A DNA stretch of 64,000 nt from Utricularia gibba (GCA_002189035.1 NEEC01000013.1:2666001-2730000); one strand, 5' to 3'; shown: positions 22,839 through 38,449, numbered from the stretch's first letter. A program made the numbers and translations. Notes: generated by a model from the sequence alone, not told the origin.

Positions 22839-25647
22839 ATGGCTATAATAAGGAAGATCCGTTTCACGGAGAAGATCTTTATGGTTTTAGCGTTTCTCTG
22901 TGGACTGATTCTGAACACAGTTTCATCTGCGCCGGAAGAGGCTCTTGTCACACGACTTCCTGGCTTTGATGGCGCTTTTCCTTCTAAACACTATGGCGGG
23001 TAATGAGTAAACCCTTCAGGGCTTTCACGGTGTCTATGATTTCCTGATTCGTTACTCGGGTTTGCGATTTTGGAGCTTTTCTTGATGTTTTGTAACTGGG
23101 CTTTGGTAATGGTAGGTACATAACCGTAAACGATACGTATGGGAAGAAACTGTACTACTACTTTGTTGAGTCGGAAAGCAACCCATCTACGGACCCAGTT
23201 GTGCTCTGGCTTAACGGTGGCCCTGGTTGCTCCAGTTTTGATGCGTTCGTCTATGAGCATGGTGATAATCACTTTCTTTGCACCTTGCATTTTTATGTCT
23301 AGGGATGTAGGATATCCTTCTGTTGCAGAGAGTTAAACAGTAACATTGTTATGATGCATGCTTGATCACAAATGAAGTCTATGTCGGATGCTCCAGCGTT
23401 ACTGCTGTGAGCTTTTTTTTTTTCTTTTGCAGTGAAATATTCAATCTGATGCAAAATCTCAATTTCGTTTCAGGTCCTTTCAGCTTTGAAGCTGGACATC
23501 CTCGTGGTAGCTTACCAACCCTGCATCTCAATCCTCACAGCTGGTCTAAGGTAAAGGAAGATTCTAATCTTTGTTTCGAATCATAAGATTGGTGATTCGT
23601 GTAGTGGATCTAGTCTTTGCTTTTTGTACGCGGATACATTCTCCTCCATGTTGTCAGCATCTAGCATTGTTTTACAGGATTTCTTCCTCAAACTTACACT
23701 TTTGATATGAATATTGAAGGCCTCAAGCGTTATATATCTAGATTCCCCAGCTGGTGTTGGATTTTCTTACTCGGGAAACATATCTGATTACATCACGGGA
23801 GATTTAAAGACAGCTTCTGAATCTCACATCTTTCTCCTCAAGGTGAATGAACTAAACCTGATTTTGAACATGATAAGATTCATATTTCTAAAACTCAGCT
23901 CAAAATCTTGTCCGGCTAGTGGTTTGAGCTCTACCCCGAATTCTTGTCAAATCCATTTTTTATATCTGGAGAGTCGTACGCTGGAATATATGTACCAACA
24001 TTGTCCTATGAAGTAGCTAGAGGTAACAAGCTGCATGTCGTGTGGTTCACCTTTGATAAGAGCGAGCCTGTATTAGGAAGCATTTCATTCTTTTGCAGGA
24101 ATTGATGCTGGTATAAACCCGATTCTGAACTTTAAGGTACACGAAGGCTTGCCCTGTTTAGATGAAATGTGCAGAAAGTGAATTCAGGAAATTGCAGGGA
24201 TACCTGGTGGGTAATGGAGTAGCAGATGATGTGTTCGATGGCAACGCTCTTGTTCCCTTTGCACATGGAATGGGACTCATTTCTGATCAGCTTTTTGAGG
24301 TATGTTGCTCGGTTTCTATTCTTCCAACGAAGCAAACAACACCAAGGGGGAGGTTGATCTGCTGTATCGTTTTTCAGGAAGTTTCTGCTGCATGCACAGG
24401 TAGCTACTACAAACCAACAAATGTGATCTGTGCAAGCAAGCTTGCAAAAGTTGATCAGGTGAGCTCTGTGATATCTGGTTGATGACTGTGTTGCTTGTGT
24501 TAAACATTCCTTAATGAATGAAATCAGGAAATCGAGAATCTCAACATATACGATATTCTGGAGCCATGCTACCACAATCCATTGACTCAGATCCAAAATG
24601 AGGTTACAAGCACACTACCTCTGAGCTTCAGGACACTGGGAGAGACACAAAGGCATTTACCTGTTAGAAAAAGAATGTTCGGGCGGGCATGGCCTTATCG
24701 AGCTCCTGTGAGAAGCGGTTATGTTCCCACATGGCCGCAGATTATGGATGGCATAAGTGTCCCCTGCACCGTAAGAATTCTCTACAAAAATCTATGTCAA
24801 GATAGCAAGTTTTTGCACTTACTTTGAGTGACAATGTAGAGTGATGAAGTTGCTGACGCATGGCTGAATAATGAAGAAGTTAGGAAGGCTATTCATGCTG
24901 AAAGCGTAAGACACCAGACTTGCATCGACTATGCATTCCTTTGGTTTCTTTGAGGAAAATTTGAACCTGAAATGACATTTCATTCAGACAAGCGTTTCTG
25001 GAAAATGGGATCTCTGCACTGATAGAATCTCGTTTTTCCATGATGCTGGTAGCATGATAAAGTATCACAAGAACCTAACTTTACAAGGCTACCGAGCCCT
25101 CATCTTCAGGTACCATTTCGTCTTATTTCAATCTAGTTTTTAAAGGTTGGAGCATGGAGATTTTGCTTCATTGGTTGCAAGTTTTACATCAAAATCAAAA
25201 GGACCAAGTCTCCATACTCTGTGGTTACATACGAATAGCAGCCTTTTACTTGTTGGGCAGTGGGGATCATGATATGTGCGTCCCTTTCACTGGAAGTGAA
25301 GCATGGACTCGATCACTGGGATACAAAACACTGGATGAGTGGCGTCCATGGAATGTCAATGACCAAGTTGCCGGGTCAGTTGCTCGTTTTTTCCACAAGG
25401 GGCATCATCCTCATCCTCTTGAAACCAGCGTCATCCAGTTATATCACATTGCAGGTACATTCAGGAGTACGACAACAACCTCACATTCCTGACCGTCAAG
25501 GTAAGGGCTATGCTTATACTTTGGCATCAAGATTGGCTTCGATCTCAATCTTAATCATACCAGGGAGCTGGACATACAGTTCCGGAGTACAAACCTGCGG
25601 AGGCATTAGCATTTTACACACGATTCCTTCAGGGGCGGAAGATTTGA
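22839..25647 (+). CDS. SCPL20: Serine carboxypeptidase-like protein, SCPL20 type
   Basis: Secreted/vacuolar peptidase S10. Fourteen exons: 22839-22999, 23116-23261, 23474-23550, 23720-23842, 23920-24022, 24099-24136, 24198-24299, 24378-24458, 24528-24770, 24840-24905, 24988-25109, 25261-25374, 25455-25500, 25564-25647. All are phase-consistent, 501 aa. A signal peptide ([18 protein letters not shown]) precedes [20 protein letters not shown]. Oxyanion-hole motif: [10 protein letters not shown]. Catalytic triad: Ser188 in GESYAG, Asp423 in SGDHDMCVP, His478 in GAGHTVPEY. The complete triad suggests an active carboxypeptidase or acyltransferase-type enzyme; the wording is closest to Arabidopsis SCPL20. 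The gene looks intact. Confidence 0.96.
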
Positions 25648-25947
25648 CTGACAAAGTAACCGCTCAGTCTGATGTGGGCAGTGGTAAAATAAACTGAGGT
25701 AGCACTCGGCGAACGCAATCTCATACAGATTCCTTGTTTCTCGATTGGTCCATCGTAAAAGGAAAAGCCTTTTTTTGGGTCTCATTTTCGTGAACCGCTT
25801 GCAATGGAGGCCAGGCCATGCCTATGCATTACAATTACAACCTTTCAGTTATACTTTACACGAGCTGAAGGAAAGGAATTGTGAAACCGTTCTCGTTTGA
25901 TTTTACGGTACGGAGGAACACATGGGGAGATATGTAGTGGCATGAAC
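25648..25947. other. SCPL20 3' UTR and spacer before the U2 gene
   Basis: Tail-to-tail spacing between the carboxypeptidase gene and the U2 snRNA gene on the opposite strand; nothing else seen. Confidence 0.5.
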
Positions 25948-25960
25948 TTCTACTGATATG
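25948..25960 (-). terminator. snRNA 3' box
   Basis: On the minus strand the sequence CATATCAGTAGAA fits the plant snRNA 3'-end signal (CA, short spacer, AGTNNAA) just downstream of the U2 body. It directs 3'-end formation of Pol II-transcribed plant snRNAs. Confidence 0.8.
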
Positions 25961-25962
25961 GT

Positions 25963-26156
25963 GAGGTGCGCCAGGCCAGAGCAGTAGTGCAACGCAATGG
26001 CGACGCGCGAGGAGCCGGGCCAGCAAGCTGACCCATTGGACCCTCCCCATTAAAAATTAATTTAATATCGTGTGAGCCATTGGCCCACGTATCAGATATT
26101 AAACTGATAAGAACAGATACTACACTTGATCTTAGCCAAAAGGCCGAGAAAGGTAT
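25963..26156 (-). ncRNA. U2: U2 spliceosomal snRNA
   Basis: On the minus strand the RNA begins ATACCTTTCTCGGCCTTTTG and continues with the invariant GGCTAAGATCAAGTGTAGTA block. That block includes the branch-point-pairing GTAGTA, followed by TCTGTTCTTATCAGTTTAAT and an Sm-site-like AATTTTTAATG. The 3' half has paired segments (CAATGGGTCAGCTTGCTGGC) and ends near GGCGCACC. Length about 194 nt agrees with plant U2. The 3' end is set from the 3' box and may be off by a few bases. Upstream USE and TATA elements are present, so this is probably an expressed gene rather than a dispersed pseudocopy. Confidence 0.96.
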
Positions 26157-26183
26157 GAGCTGAGTCGATGGGCGCTCGGTTCG

Positions 26184-26190
26184 TTTTATA
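26184..26190 (-). promoter_or_regulatory. TATA box of U2 gene
   Basis: TATAAAA on the minus strand, 28 bp upstream of the U2 5' end, as in Pol II-type plant snRNA promoters. Confidence 0.85.
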
Positions 26191-26222
26191 GGCAACCATA
26201 CCCACTACCGGATGTCCACGGC

Positions 26223-26233
26223 CGATGTGGGAT
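26223..26233 (-). promoter_or_regulatory. Upstream sequence element (USE) of U2 gene
   Basis: ATCCCACATCG on the minus strand matches the plant USE consensus RTCCCACATCG. It lies 32 bp upstream of the TATA box, the spacing of about four helical turns that marks Pol II rather than Pol III transcription. Confidence 0.92.
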
Positions 26234-26476
26234 CCAAAAAGTCGCTGGATGCGATTTTCGTGCCATTTTTGTTCTAAATATTTAGTCTATATATAATTTA
26301 TAATTAATTTAAAATAATAAATTAAATATTAGAAATTAGAACTTCATTTAGAAACTAACGAACGATCCCGGAGTGTGTTCGTTCTAATCATTTAATCTCC
26401 TCCAAGGGGTTTCTAACAATTCCTTCTACTTGAGATACAACAAACAAGAAATGCATCTTGAACGCCCATCCAGTGG

Positions 26477-28308
26477 CTACCAAGGCTGACCCTTTCCACC
26501 GATTCTCCTAGCCAGCTCGAAATCCTTTTTCACTGGCAACAGACAAAGCACAAGCCCTCAGAAACAGGTTTTACAACAGTAAAAGAACGGTAAACTTTAC
26601 ACTGGTGTGGGCATGGAAACTGGAGGTGCCAAGGGAAACTTACTTAGGGTCACACGCTTTGCATGAATGGCACATAGCATTGCCTCTTCGAACAGCTGGA
26701 CTAAGTAGTACTCAGCAGCCTAATGGAGAGAGTCACAAGGTATCTTGGAGGTTAGAAGTATGCCTTCAACCTCATGTATGGATGGATGCTCACAGCAATA
26801 AAACTTTCAAAGTTGTTTTCTCTGTGTTGTTGATGAGGAAAGAGATGGTTATACCTCTTGAAGAGCAACTAAAGCTTCTGCTTGCCAACGAGCAACTTCT
26901 GGTGAAAAATGGAAGGAGATTTCCTTTACCTGTCGTTAGTTAGATCACACAAATATCAATTCCATGTTGAAGCACGAGCAGCGTGCCAAGAATTAAGATA
27001 ACAGACATTGCAAGTGCTGATTTTTATAGCTTGCAAAGAATGCGGGGTGAAACAAAGCAGTTAGACAGACATGTGTAAACTGCGTGAACTACCTAAACTT
27101 CCTGTCACCTAAATTAATGGATAGAAGCTTGACCCCAAGCATAAAGAAAGAAGCAAGGAATGCTTTCCAGTTAGGAAAGATTGCCATGCATATATCAGCG
27201 CCCTTTTGATAAAAATCTCAAGGCCACTGAAGGAGACAGATGCATAACTTGTGCCTTAACAGCTACTCAGTTTACAGGACATTTAGCAGAAAAACAGGGT
27301 GTGCATGACAAAAAATCTCAGAGATATCAGGCAAAGGTTCCATGGAAACATTTATTGAATAGTGAAATGAAAGAGTGGGTCCCCATATATGAGATATCAG
27401 GCAAAAGCTCCGCAAAAACATTTATGAATAGCCATACTGCCAAAGGGAACTGCACATTTTACTGAAAGTTGTTCAGAAACCACCAAGATAGCTAACTATT
27501 TCAGAAATATCAAAAGAAATTGTCGATGAACGCCAGAAGTAATCAGCATTGTAATCAAACACGTGAATGCTTAAGTATTCACATTTTCCATAAGATTCAT
27601 TTGAGTATGCTAAATTGTTCACAGGATTCAGTATGCTGTGGTTTTGTGGTCATTCAAGCATTCATGTCATGGATTCAAGGGAATAGCTTAAACCCAACAT
27701 GAAATATATAGAAGTAAAAGTCATTGCAGTGGCACTAGAAATTCACCAATCGAATAAAAGGAGCCGCAGGAATCAAAAGGTTCCATGATTTCTGATATCT
27801 TCGGATTTCACGCAACGCAACAGTCCCAGGTCTGTGCCGCCGTTTCTTCTCTGATTGACGATCTCCTCTAGCTGAAAATAATAAAAATAAATATCTTCTA
27901 CCGCACATCACAAATCCATTGAACGAAACGCCAGTCCACCGTTTGAACAAAGAAAGTAAATCGCTATTGAGAATTGAACTCACATCGCGGAGAAGTATGA
28001 GCACCCCTTTTGGCAGACCGCTGCAAAATACAGCCCACATTTCAATGCCAAAGAGTAAATACCGGGGAACGAGCGGTTACATAATGTGAAGCCAATGACT
28101 GCAGAATGGCAGTTACCTTGGCACTCGAAGTTGGAGTCGAGGGAGGAGCTCCTGAAGCTAAAACCCCAATAAAAAAAAAAAAAAGAAAACAAAGGGCAAG
28201 AAATTAGGGATTCCAAGCAGTTGAAGAAGGATGCATGAAGAGAGAGACTCGCTCACCGGAGGCTCTCTTGTCACTGCTTTTGGTAGCGCGCTGCTTCACC
28301 CTCGCCAT
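26477..28308 (-). CDS. CENH3: Centromeric histone H3 variant
   Basis: Seven exons on minus: 28308-28257, 28157-28117, 28020-27984, 27871-27747, 26929-26855, 26719-26644, 26532-26477; all phases agree, 153 aa. The tail is short and unlike canonical H3: [17 protein letters not shown], a Pro/Thr/Ser run, then [17 protein letters not shown]. The fold starts [20 protein letters not shown] and continues [12 protein letters not shown]. Loop 1 is the longer CENH3 type ([11 protein letters not shown]). The end is [12 protein letters not shown], like the GRPW ending of other plant CENH3s. The protein replaces H3 in centromeric nucleosomes and specifies kinetochore position. The last introns are long: 27746-26930 is 817 nt and contains repeated segments. 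The start lies 219 bp from a divergent gene. Confidence 0.97.
27321..27435. repeat. Imperfect 70-bp direct duplication inside CENH3 intron 4
   Basis: GAGATATCAGGCAAA recurs at 27321 and 27391, each followed by a related AAACATTTAT-GAATAG stretch, so about 70 bp has been duplicated and then diverged. It is intronic; no function is implied. Confidence 0.75.
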
Positions 28309-28527
28309 GAATTCTCACTGGTTGTTGCCTGACAACATTTTTAACGGTAGGTTTTCTCCTTTCCCCCAAGTTTCGAACTCCTCCAGAAAAATAAAAGTTA
28401 TATGCATTTATATTTTTTAATCCTAATTTTCTAAAAGACTTCGCGGTTGGATCTGTGGGCAAAATTAAATCGGGCAGAACCCTAGTCATCACCGCTCGCC
28501 GGAGTCGGGAACGGGGCTGCTACCTAA
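28309..28527. promoter_or_regulatory. Short divergent promoter between CENH3 and the ZMAT5-like gene
   Basis: Only 219 bp separates the two start codons, so both leaders and core promoters overlap here. It is AT-rich in the middle (28390-28435); no consensus E2F site (TTTSSCGC type) was found by eye. Confidence 0.7.
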
Positions 28528-29494
28528 ATGCCTTTGGGAAAATACTATTGCGATTACTGCGATAAGCAATTTCAGGACACGCCGTCGGCGCGGCGGCGCC
28601 ATCTTCAGGGGATCGTCCACCAGAGAGCCAAGGCCCTCTGGTACGATACACTGCGTTCCTCCCAATGTACGCCCCGCAACAAATCTGTACACTGTAGCTG
28701 TTTCAATTTTCCATTGAATTTTTCGCTTATTTTCTTTCCCGAATGTTTTGTATTCTTATCAGGGGCGGATGAGGCACAGGAGCATCCGCCTTTGGGCGGA
28801 GGAGTTTGCAATCGCTTTGTACGGACGGTAAGATCAACCCCAGATGTATAGAGCTTTAGGTTATAAGCTTATGTTTTGGTTTCAGTTGCCCCTGTTCGTA
28901 GGTTCCCCGTGTTTGCAGCCGTAGGTTTTTCTCTAAGTTGCCTCAGATACATATAGCTTCATGGTGCAAGTTGCTCATTGTTCCTTGAATATGTTAGAAA
29001 TTCTCGTCTGGAAACTGAATCCAAACCTCTTTTCCCCAAGTGTTCTTGCCGCTATGGAGATTCTTGCAAATATTATCATCCACAGAGAAATGCAGCGCAT
29101 GTAATTTCTCCAGTAATGAAAGGTAGGTGGTCTTTCTTACACACAAACATATGAATGATCTGTGAAGTACACATCTAAGGTGCCCCTTTCGCTGTACTCA
29201 TCTCCGGGAACAGGATCTGTGCACAATCCAACGTCCCAAAGTCCTGCTGATGCTTTTCACAAAGATGCTTCTTTTCCTGGTATGCCATCGTCTACCGAAA
29301 ACTGTTTTACAGATTTACTTCAGAAACAAAAAGACATGTTTCTGTACATTGGGTTTTGTCCATAAGAACAACACATTTCTGCAGTCGCATTTCTTGCCAA
29401 TCAAATGGGAACATCACTGAGAAACCTGCCTCCCTCTCTGTGGCCTCCTCCAGAGGGTGGATATCCACCTCTGCCCTTCATTGACTGGGGATAG
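28528..29494 (+). CDS. ZMAT5 / U11-U12 snRNP 20 kDa-like zinc-finger protein (plant CCCH protein 3 type)
   Basis: Five exons: 28528-28666, 28763-28827, 29041-29122, 29214-29279, 29385-29494; 153 aa, phase-consistent. An N-terminal C2H2 U1C/matrin-type finger (YYCDYCDKQFQDT, then RRRHLQGIVHQRAK) is followed by one CCCH finger of spacing C-x8-C-x5-C-x3-H, assembled across exons 2 and 3 (GGVCNRFVRT + CSCRYGDSCKYYHP). The C-terminus has the family ending LPPSLWPPPEGGYPPLPF. The vertebrate relative is a component of the minor (U12-type) spliceosome; that role is inferred by family. The exon 3 acceptor follows a weak CCCAAG, chosen because it gives exact zinc-ligand spacing. Confidence 0.88.
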
Positions 29495-31884
<2,390 letters not shown>

Positions 31885-32632
31885 CCGATCCTACCCGAAC
31901 ACAATATGCATCTCCTTCACAATTTCCATTCCAATTAATGGTTACTTAGGCTTGCACTTGATCTAGAAATATTTAGCTCAAAGAGGGTGATCCCTCATGG
32001 GAGTCGGTGACTGAATTGAAATGGATCGATTCTGGAACCCTCCCGCTGCCTTACCAGCGTTACATACCAATAAGGGCAACATTTGGCTATGTTTGTTGTT
32101 TATATTTTATGAATAAATATTCAGTTTTTGTGTTTTTTGAAAATATTTATGAGTAAAGATTTTCATTTTTCTTCAATTCCAGTTGTTTTTCTTCTTTCAA
32201 CGTACCTTTTTTTTTTGTGTTTTTCCGTTGATCACGATTGTCTGCTATGAAAGATGAGGAGATCCCGGTGATCCAGGATTCATATTATCATTATGTATTT
32301 CTCTAGGAAATGAACCCGTTTTTTTAACCTAGATATCCTTCTGCGATTTCGTGTTGATGCTTTTTCCGAAGAGGGAGCCATTAGCTTGTTTTGTCAAAAT
32401 CTTTCAAGAACCTGATCGAAGGGGCATAAGAAGTTTGTCTAAAAAGCAGGTATTATTTCCAGATGGAGTCCCGGAATGGAGTGTAGTCCCACTTTGGCCA
32501 CTTCCATGGCCGTGTGAGCGACAGAAGGTGGAAACCCTTTTCAGTCATATGTTAAATAGTGTAGTATTTACATGATGCAATAGTACAGAGAAGTTCATAC
32601 CGCAGCTCCAAAGCTAGATACTGGAGTATTGA
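31885..32632. other. Convergent spacer
   Basis: 3' flanks of ARF (+) and epimerase copy A (-). T-rich patches near 32200; no gene supported. Confidence 0.5.
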
Positions 32633-34439
32633 CTAATGATATAGGTCGTAGCTGCCTCTGTATGTTCCAGAAGAACTTGTTGCAGAAGGAATTGCACAAG
32701 TCGGCAAGGAGGCCAGCTCTAGCTGCCCAATCCATTCCTCACCTGTTTTCAGAGTAATGCTCTTCTGCACTGCACATGCATCCACACAGATCATTTTCAT
32801 GTACTCGTCGTTTCCGAGATCAGGGATGGATCTGCTGGTATTCCTCCATGGATTCCACACCACTGCACCGGAATATGGTAAGTAGGCCTACAGAAGAAGC
32901 GGATTACGGTAAGCATTCTCTTTGACACTTGCCTAGATCAGGGAGCCCTGTTTTCCTCAGAACGCATGTTCTTCTTCTTCTTCCATGATCGAGAACTTTC
33001 ACGCACGATGGTGTGCTCAAGTAAACTCGGTCTACCTGCACACCAAGTCCAACCCTCATATACTGGAAAGTGAGGAGTTCTGACGTGGGATGTCAGGGAT
33101 AGCTACCTCTGAGTCGATCGTGACAGCGTCACCTTGTTCTATGAGGCATTCCCTTCCACGAAGATTATCAAGGTAATGCAGAGTTTCCAAGTCCTCTATC
33201 CGAATCTCACTGCAGGGATTCAAATGGTGGTTAGCAAATCAGAGCATGATGAACCGAAATTATGACCTTGGAATGAGTTGATTTGCCTGATATCTGGAAC
33301 AGAGAGGTGAGTGTGGTATCCGAAGGTGAAGCTGAAAGGCCTCCGGCCGATGTTCTTTATACGGGAGATCAACTGCAATTCTCCGCTTCTCCAGAGGGCA
33401 ACACGGTGGCGAAACTCAATGCTGAAAAAGGGATGAAAAAGAATCAAATCTAATAGCACCATCGATCACATCCGAGAATGCGAAGGAAGAAAAAAAAAAC
33501 CCTACCCATAAGGGCAATACTGTTGCCCTAGCATCAAATCGACGAAGCTTCCATCCGGCGAAGGAGCACCGTCGATCGACCAGATTCTGTTGCTGGCGAA
33601 GCCATGCTGATTCAGCCACTCCCGATCGCCGAACTGAAACGTGATCACGGTTCAGAACCGGATATCGGAGAAGATGAGAACAGAATTCGTTCGAATTGCG
33701 CCCGGCACCTCGGGAAAGAAGATCGAAATCCCTCCTCGCATCCCTCGGGGAGACTGCCGCAGATTTCACTGTTAGCATGGGAAACGCAACAGAAAGGACA
33801 AGCAGCGCGACGGAGAGATTTGGGTTCGTCCCTTACCCTTTTGCTGGTGAAGAGCACCTCTTCGCATCTGTCATTCCTCCATGAAATGACCTTCCCTCCG
33901 TACAATTGCACCTGGACTTTCCCTTCCGCGTCACCAACTTTCCAACATCGAACGGTAACAACAGTGCAACATAACAGGTGCGCCTTTTTTTCTTTTTTAA
34001 AGTTTTAGGGCTCCAAATCCCAAATAACTCAAAATTTCATTTCAAGTATACAAATTCAACATAATAATGCATTATATTATCTAAAAAAAGATCATTTTTA
34101 TTAGAGATGGGTGAAATTAAGTTGCATAGAAATGAATGATTTTGTAACACCTATATGTACTTCATAGAAAATATTATTTAAGAAAAGATTAATTATTGCA
34201 TATTTGATATAAATTTTGTAAAAAACTTATCAAAATTTTAATAATAATTATAATATTTTCTAAATAAAATTGAAAATTGGAAGAAATTTTTGAAACAAGA
34301 AGGATGGTAGTGTTTTTTGAAAAATAAAATTAATGTGCATTATATTACCACAAATGAAATTTTCATACTCTATCAAATATGCCCTACTTCTTACTATTGC
34401 GGAGGCTCCGACAGGGCTTCGAAGAACCACGTCATTCAT
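32633..34439 (-). CDS. Glucose-6-phosphate 1-epimerase-like protein, tandem copy A
   Basis: Aldose-1-epimerase-fold protein of the apospory-associated protein C group, which interconverts the glucose-6-phosphate anomers. Eight exons on minus: 34439-34395, 33911-33837, 33753-33709, 33633-33506, 33421-33287, 33209-33107, 33035-32933, 32862-32633; 287 aa, phase-consistent. Motifs: VVLRSPVGASA, YGGKVISWRNDR, MRGGISIFFPEFG, LNQHGFASNRIW (keeps the family His-Gly), FGYHTHLSVPDI (second active-site His), YLDNLRGRE, VVWNPWRNTS, MICVDACAV. Introns 5 and 7 begin with GC. The start codon is 43 bp from the giant AAT array. Exon 1 is shorter at its 5' side than in relatives, so the true N-terminus may be reduced. 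Confidence 0.85.
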
Positions 34440-34481
34440 TGCACGATCCTCTAGACATAGACTCAAAGTTACGACATATGA

Positions 34482-36371
<1,890 letters not shown>

Positions 36372-36826
36372 TTATAAGCAAACCGGCGGTTGACAGCTGG
36401 AGCTGAGGTTGGTAAAATTTGGGATAGGGAGATGAGAATTAGTAGCGTGGTTTGGATATGTTAATCTCGCCCTGAATTTATAATGCAGGCGTTAGTTGGA
36501 GTTACGTGGTGGTGGATTCTGTTAATTGCATGCAAAGTGGCATTTGTGCGTCATGGATGAGTCGACTACGTGCATGCATACTTTTTCTAATAGAAAGAGG
36601 ATTGAGTCTGAAATTCTCATCCCATATCCAGAATTACTGCGTCCATAGTCGGCCGACCGATAGGAGAAGACGAAGGGATGCTGCTTCAGGTTCATGCATC
36701 GATTTGTGCTCTGGTTTTTGAAATGGTGGAAGCTTTGTTCTTATCAAGAATGATTTGAATTCGCTTTTCTTGCATTGATCAGTTAAACAGTAATATGTGC
36801 ATGATGCAATAGTACATGGCATTGCT
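36372..36826. other. Spacer between the AAT array and epimerase copy B
   Basis: Low-complexity flank and the 3' UTR of copy B. No separate gene seen. Confidence 0.5.
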
Positions 36827-38449
36827 TCAAATCTTGATACTGGTACTTGCTCTGCGTGTTCCAGAAGAACTCACTCTGTTTACTTCAGAAGAATTTACTT
36901 TGTTTGTTCTGGATGAACTGGCTCTGTTTGTTTCGGTTGAATTGGCTCTCTTTGCTCCAGAAGGACTGGCTCTGTTTAGTTCAGAAGAATTAACTTTCTT
37001 TGTTCTGGATGAACTGGCTCTGTTTGCTTCAGAAGGACTTGCAACTGGGGAGAAGAAGCTGGTCGGGAAGGAGGCCAGCTCCAGCCGTGCAGTCCATTCC
37101 TTACCTGGTTTTAGAGTGATGCGCTTCTCTACTGCACTTGCATCTACGCAGATCATTTTCAGGTAGTCGTCGTTTCCGAAATCCGGGATGGATCTGCTGG
37201 TATTCCTCCATGGATTCCACACCACTGCACTGGATTAAGTATAAGAAGGCCTACAGAACAAGCAATTGGAGATAATATTGGACACTTGCCTACATCAGGA
37301 AGCCCCTTCTTCCTCAGAACACACGTTCTTCTTCTTCCATGATCAAGAACTTTAACGCACGGTGGTGTGCTCAAGTAAACTCGGTCTACCTGCACACCAA
37401 CCATCATATAGTCGAAGGTATGGAGTTCTGAGGTGGGATGCCTCAATTAACTACCTCGGAGTCGATCGTAACAGCATCACCTTGTTCTGTGAGACATTCC
37501 CTCCCACGAAGGTTGTCCAGATAATGCAGAGTTTCCAACTCTTCTATCCGAATTTCACTGCAGACAGTCAAATAATGGTTTGCAAATCCGAGCAAGATGA
37601 GGTGTGATCTTGGAAAATGAGTTGATTTACCCTATATCTGAAACAGAGAAGTGGGTGTGGTATCCGAATGTGAAGCTGAAAGGGCTCGTGCTGATGTTCT
37701 TTACACGAGATACCAGCACCAAGTTCCCAGTTTTCCCTAGGGCAACACGGTGACGAAACTCGATGCTGAAAAAGGGGGAAAAAGGAATCTAAGAGCCCCG
37801 CGGATCACATCTAAGAATGTGGAGGATGTCAAAATTGGCTACCCAGGAGGGCAGCCCGCTAATATCAAATCGACTAAGGTTCCATCTCGCGAAGGAGCGC
37901 CGTCGATCGACCATTCTCTGTCACTCGCGAAGCCATCCCCATTCAGCCACTCGCGATCGCCGAACTGAAACGTCAATCGCGGTTCAGAACCGGAAATCGG
38001 AGAATACCGGAACGGAATTCGTTCGAATTGATCGCCACCTCGGGAAAGAAGATCGAAATCCCTCCTCGCATCCCTCGGGGAGACTCCTGCAGATTTCACT
38101 GTTGATCAACCGGAGCATGGCAAGGCTAACAGGAAGAACAAACAAACCACCGTAGAGGCTTCAGCCCGCCGCTTACCCTGTTCCAGGTGAACAGCACTTC
38201 CTCTCCTCTGTCATTCCTCCATGAAACAACTTTTCCTCCATGCAATTGCACCTGAATTTCCAGTACACGTCACCCACCAACTCGACAACAACGGTACCTA
38301 ACCGTTGTGCTTTATTTTCCATTAAATAAAATACATCATAATTCACCTACCAAACCCTAAATCCTTACCATTGCCGAGGCTCCATTAGGGCTAATAAGCA
38401 GCACGTTGTACGGCACACCACCACCTCCCTTGGTAGATTTACCACCCAT
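36827..38449 (-). CDS. Glucose-6-phosphate 1-epimerase-like protein, tandem copy B, diverged with repeat tail
   Basis: Eight exons on minus with the same architecture as copy A: 38449-38369, 38251-38177, 38086-38039, 37964-37843, 37765-37631, 37557-37455, 37389-37290, 37224-36827; 353 aa, phase-consistent. Exon 1 gives MGGKSTKGGGVPYNVLLISP before NGASAM. It keeps VQLHGGKVVSWRNDRGEE, MRGGISIFFPEFG and FGYHTHFSVSDI. The conserved His-Gly motif, however, reads LNGDGFASDREW, so the His is replaced by Asp. After the normal end (LELASFPTSFFSP) the last exon adds a tail of eight 8-residue Ser/Asn/Arg repeats. Intron 7 has a GC donor as in copy A, intron 5 a GT donor. The frame is intact, so it may be expressed, but mutarotase activity is doubtful. 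Confidence 0.8.
36842..37033. repeat. 24-bp coding minisatellite (8 units) in the last exon of copy B
   Basis: Eight tandem 24-bp units encode the pattern x-x-N-R/K-A/V-S/N-S-S on the minus strand (for example TETNRASS then SRTNKVNS). A higher-order 48/96-bp period is visible because alternate units resemble each other more closely. Confidence 0.85.

Noticed and set aside
33753-33769. In-frame TGA at the start of exon 3 in epimerase copy A (same in B)
   Set aside because: Using the next AG downstream (before TCT in A, before GAG in B) removes the stop and leads directly into the conserved MRGGI motif in both copies.
38177-38290. Apparent frameshift at the start of exon 2 in epimerase copy B
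   Set aside because: It vanished once the acceptor was placed at CAG before GTGCAATTG, which is shared with copy A and matches the family exon boundary.
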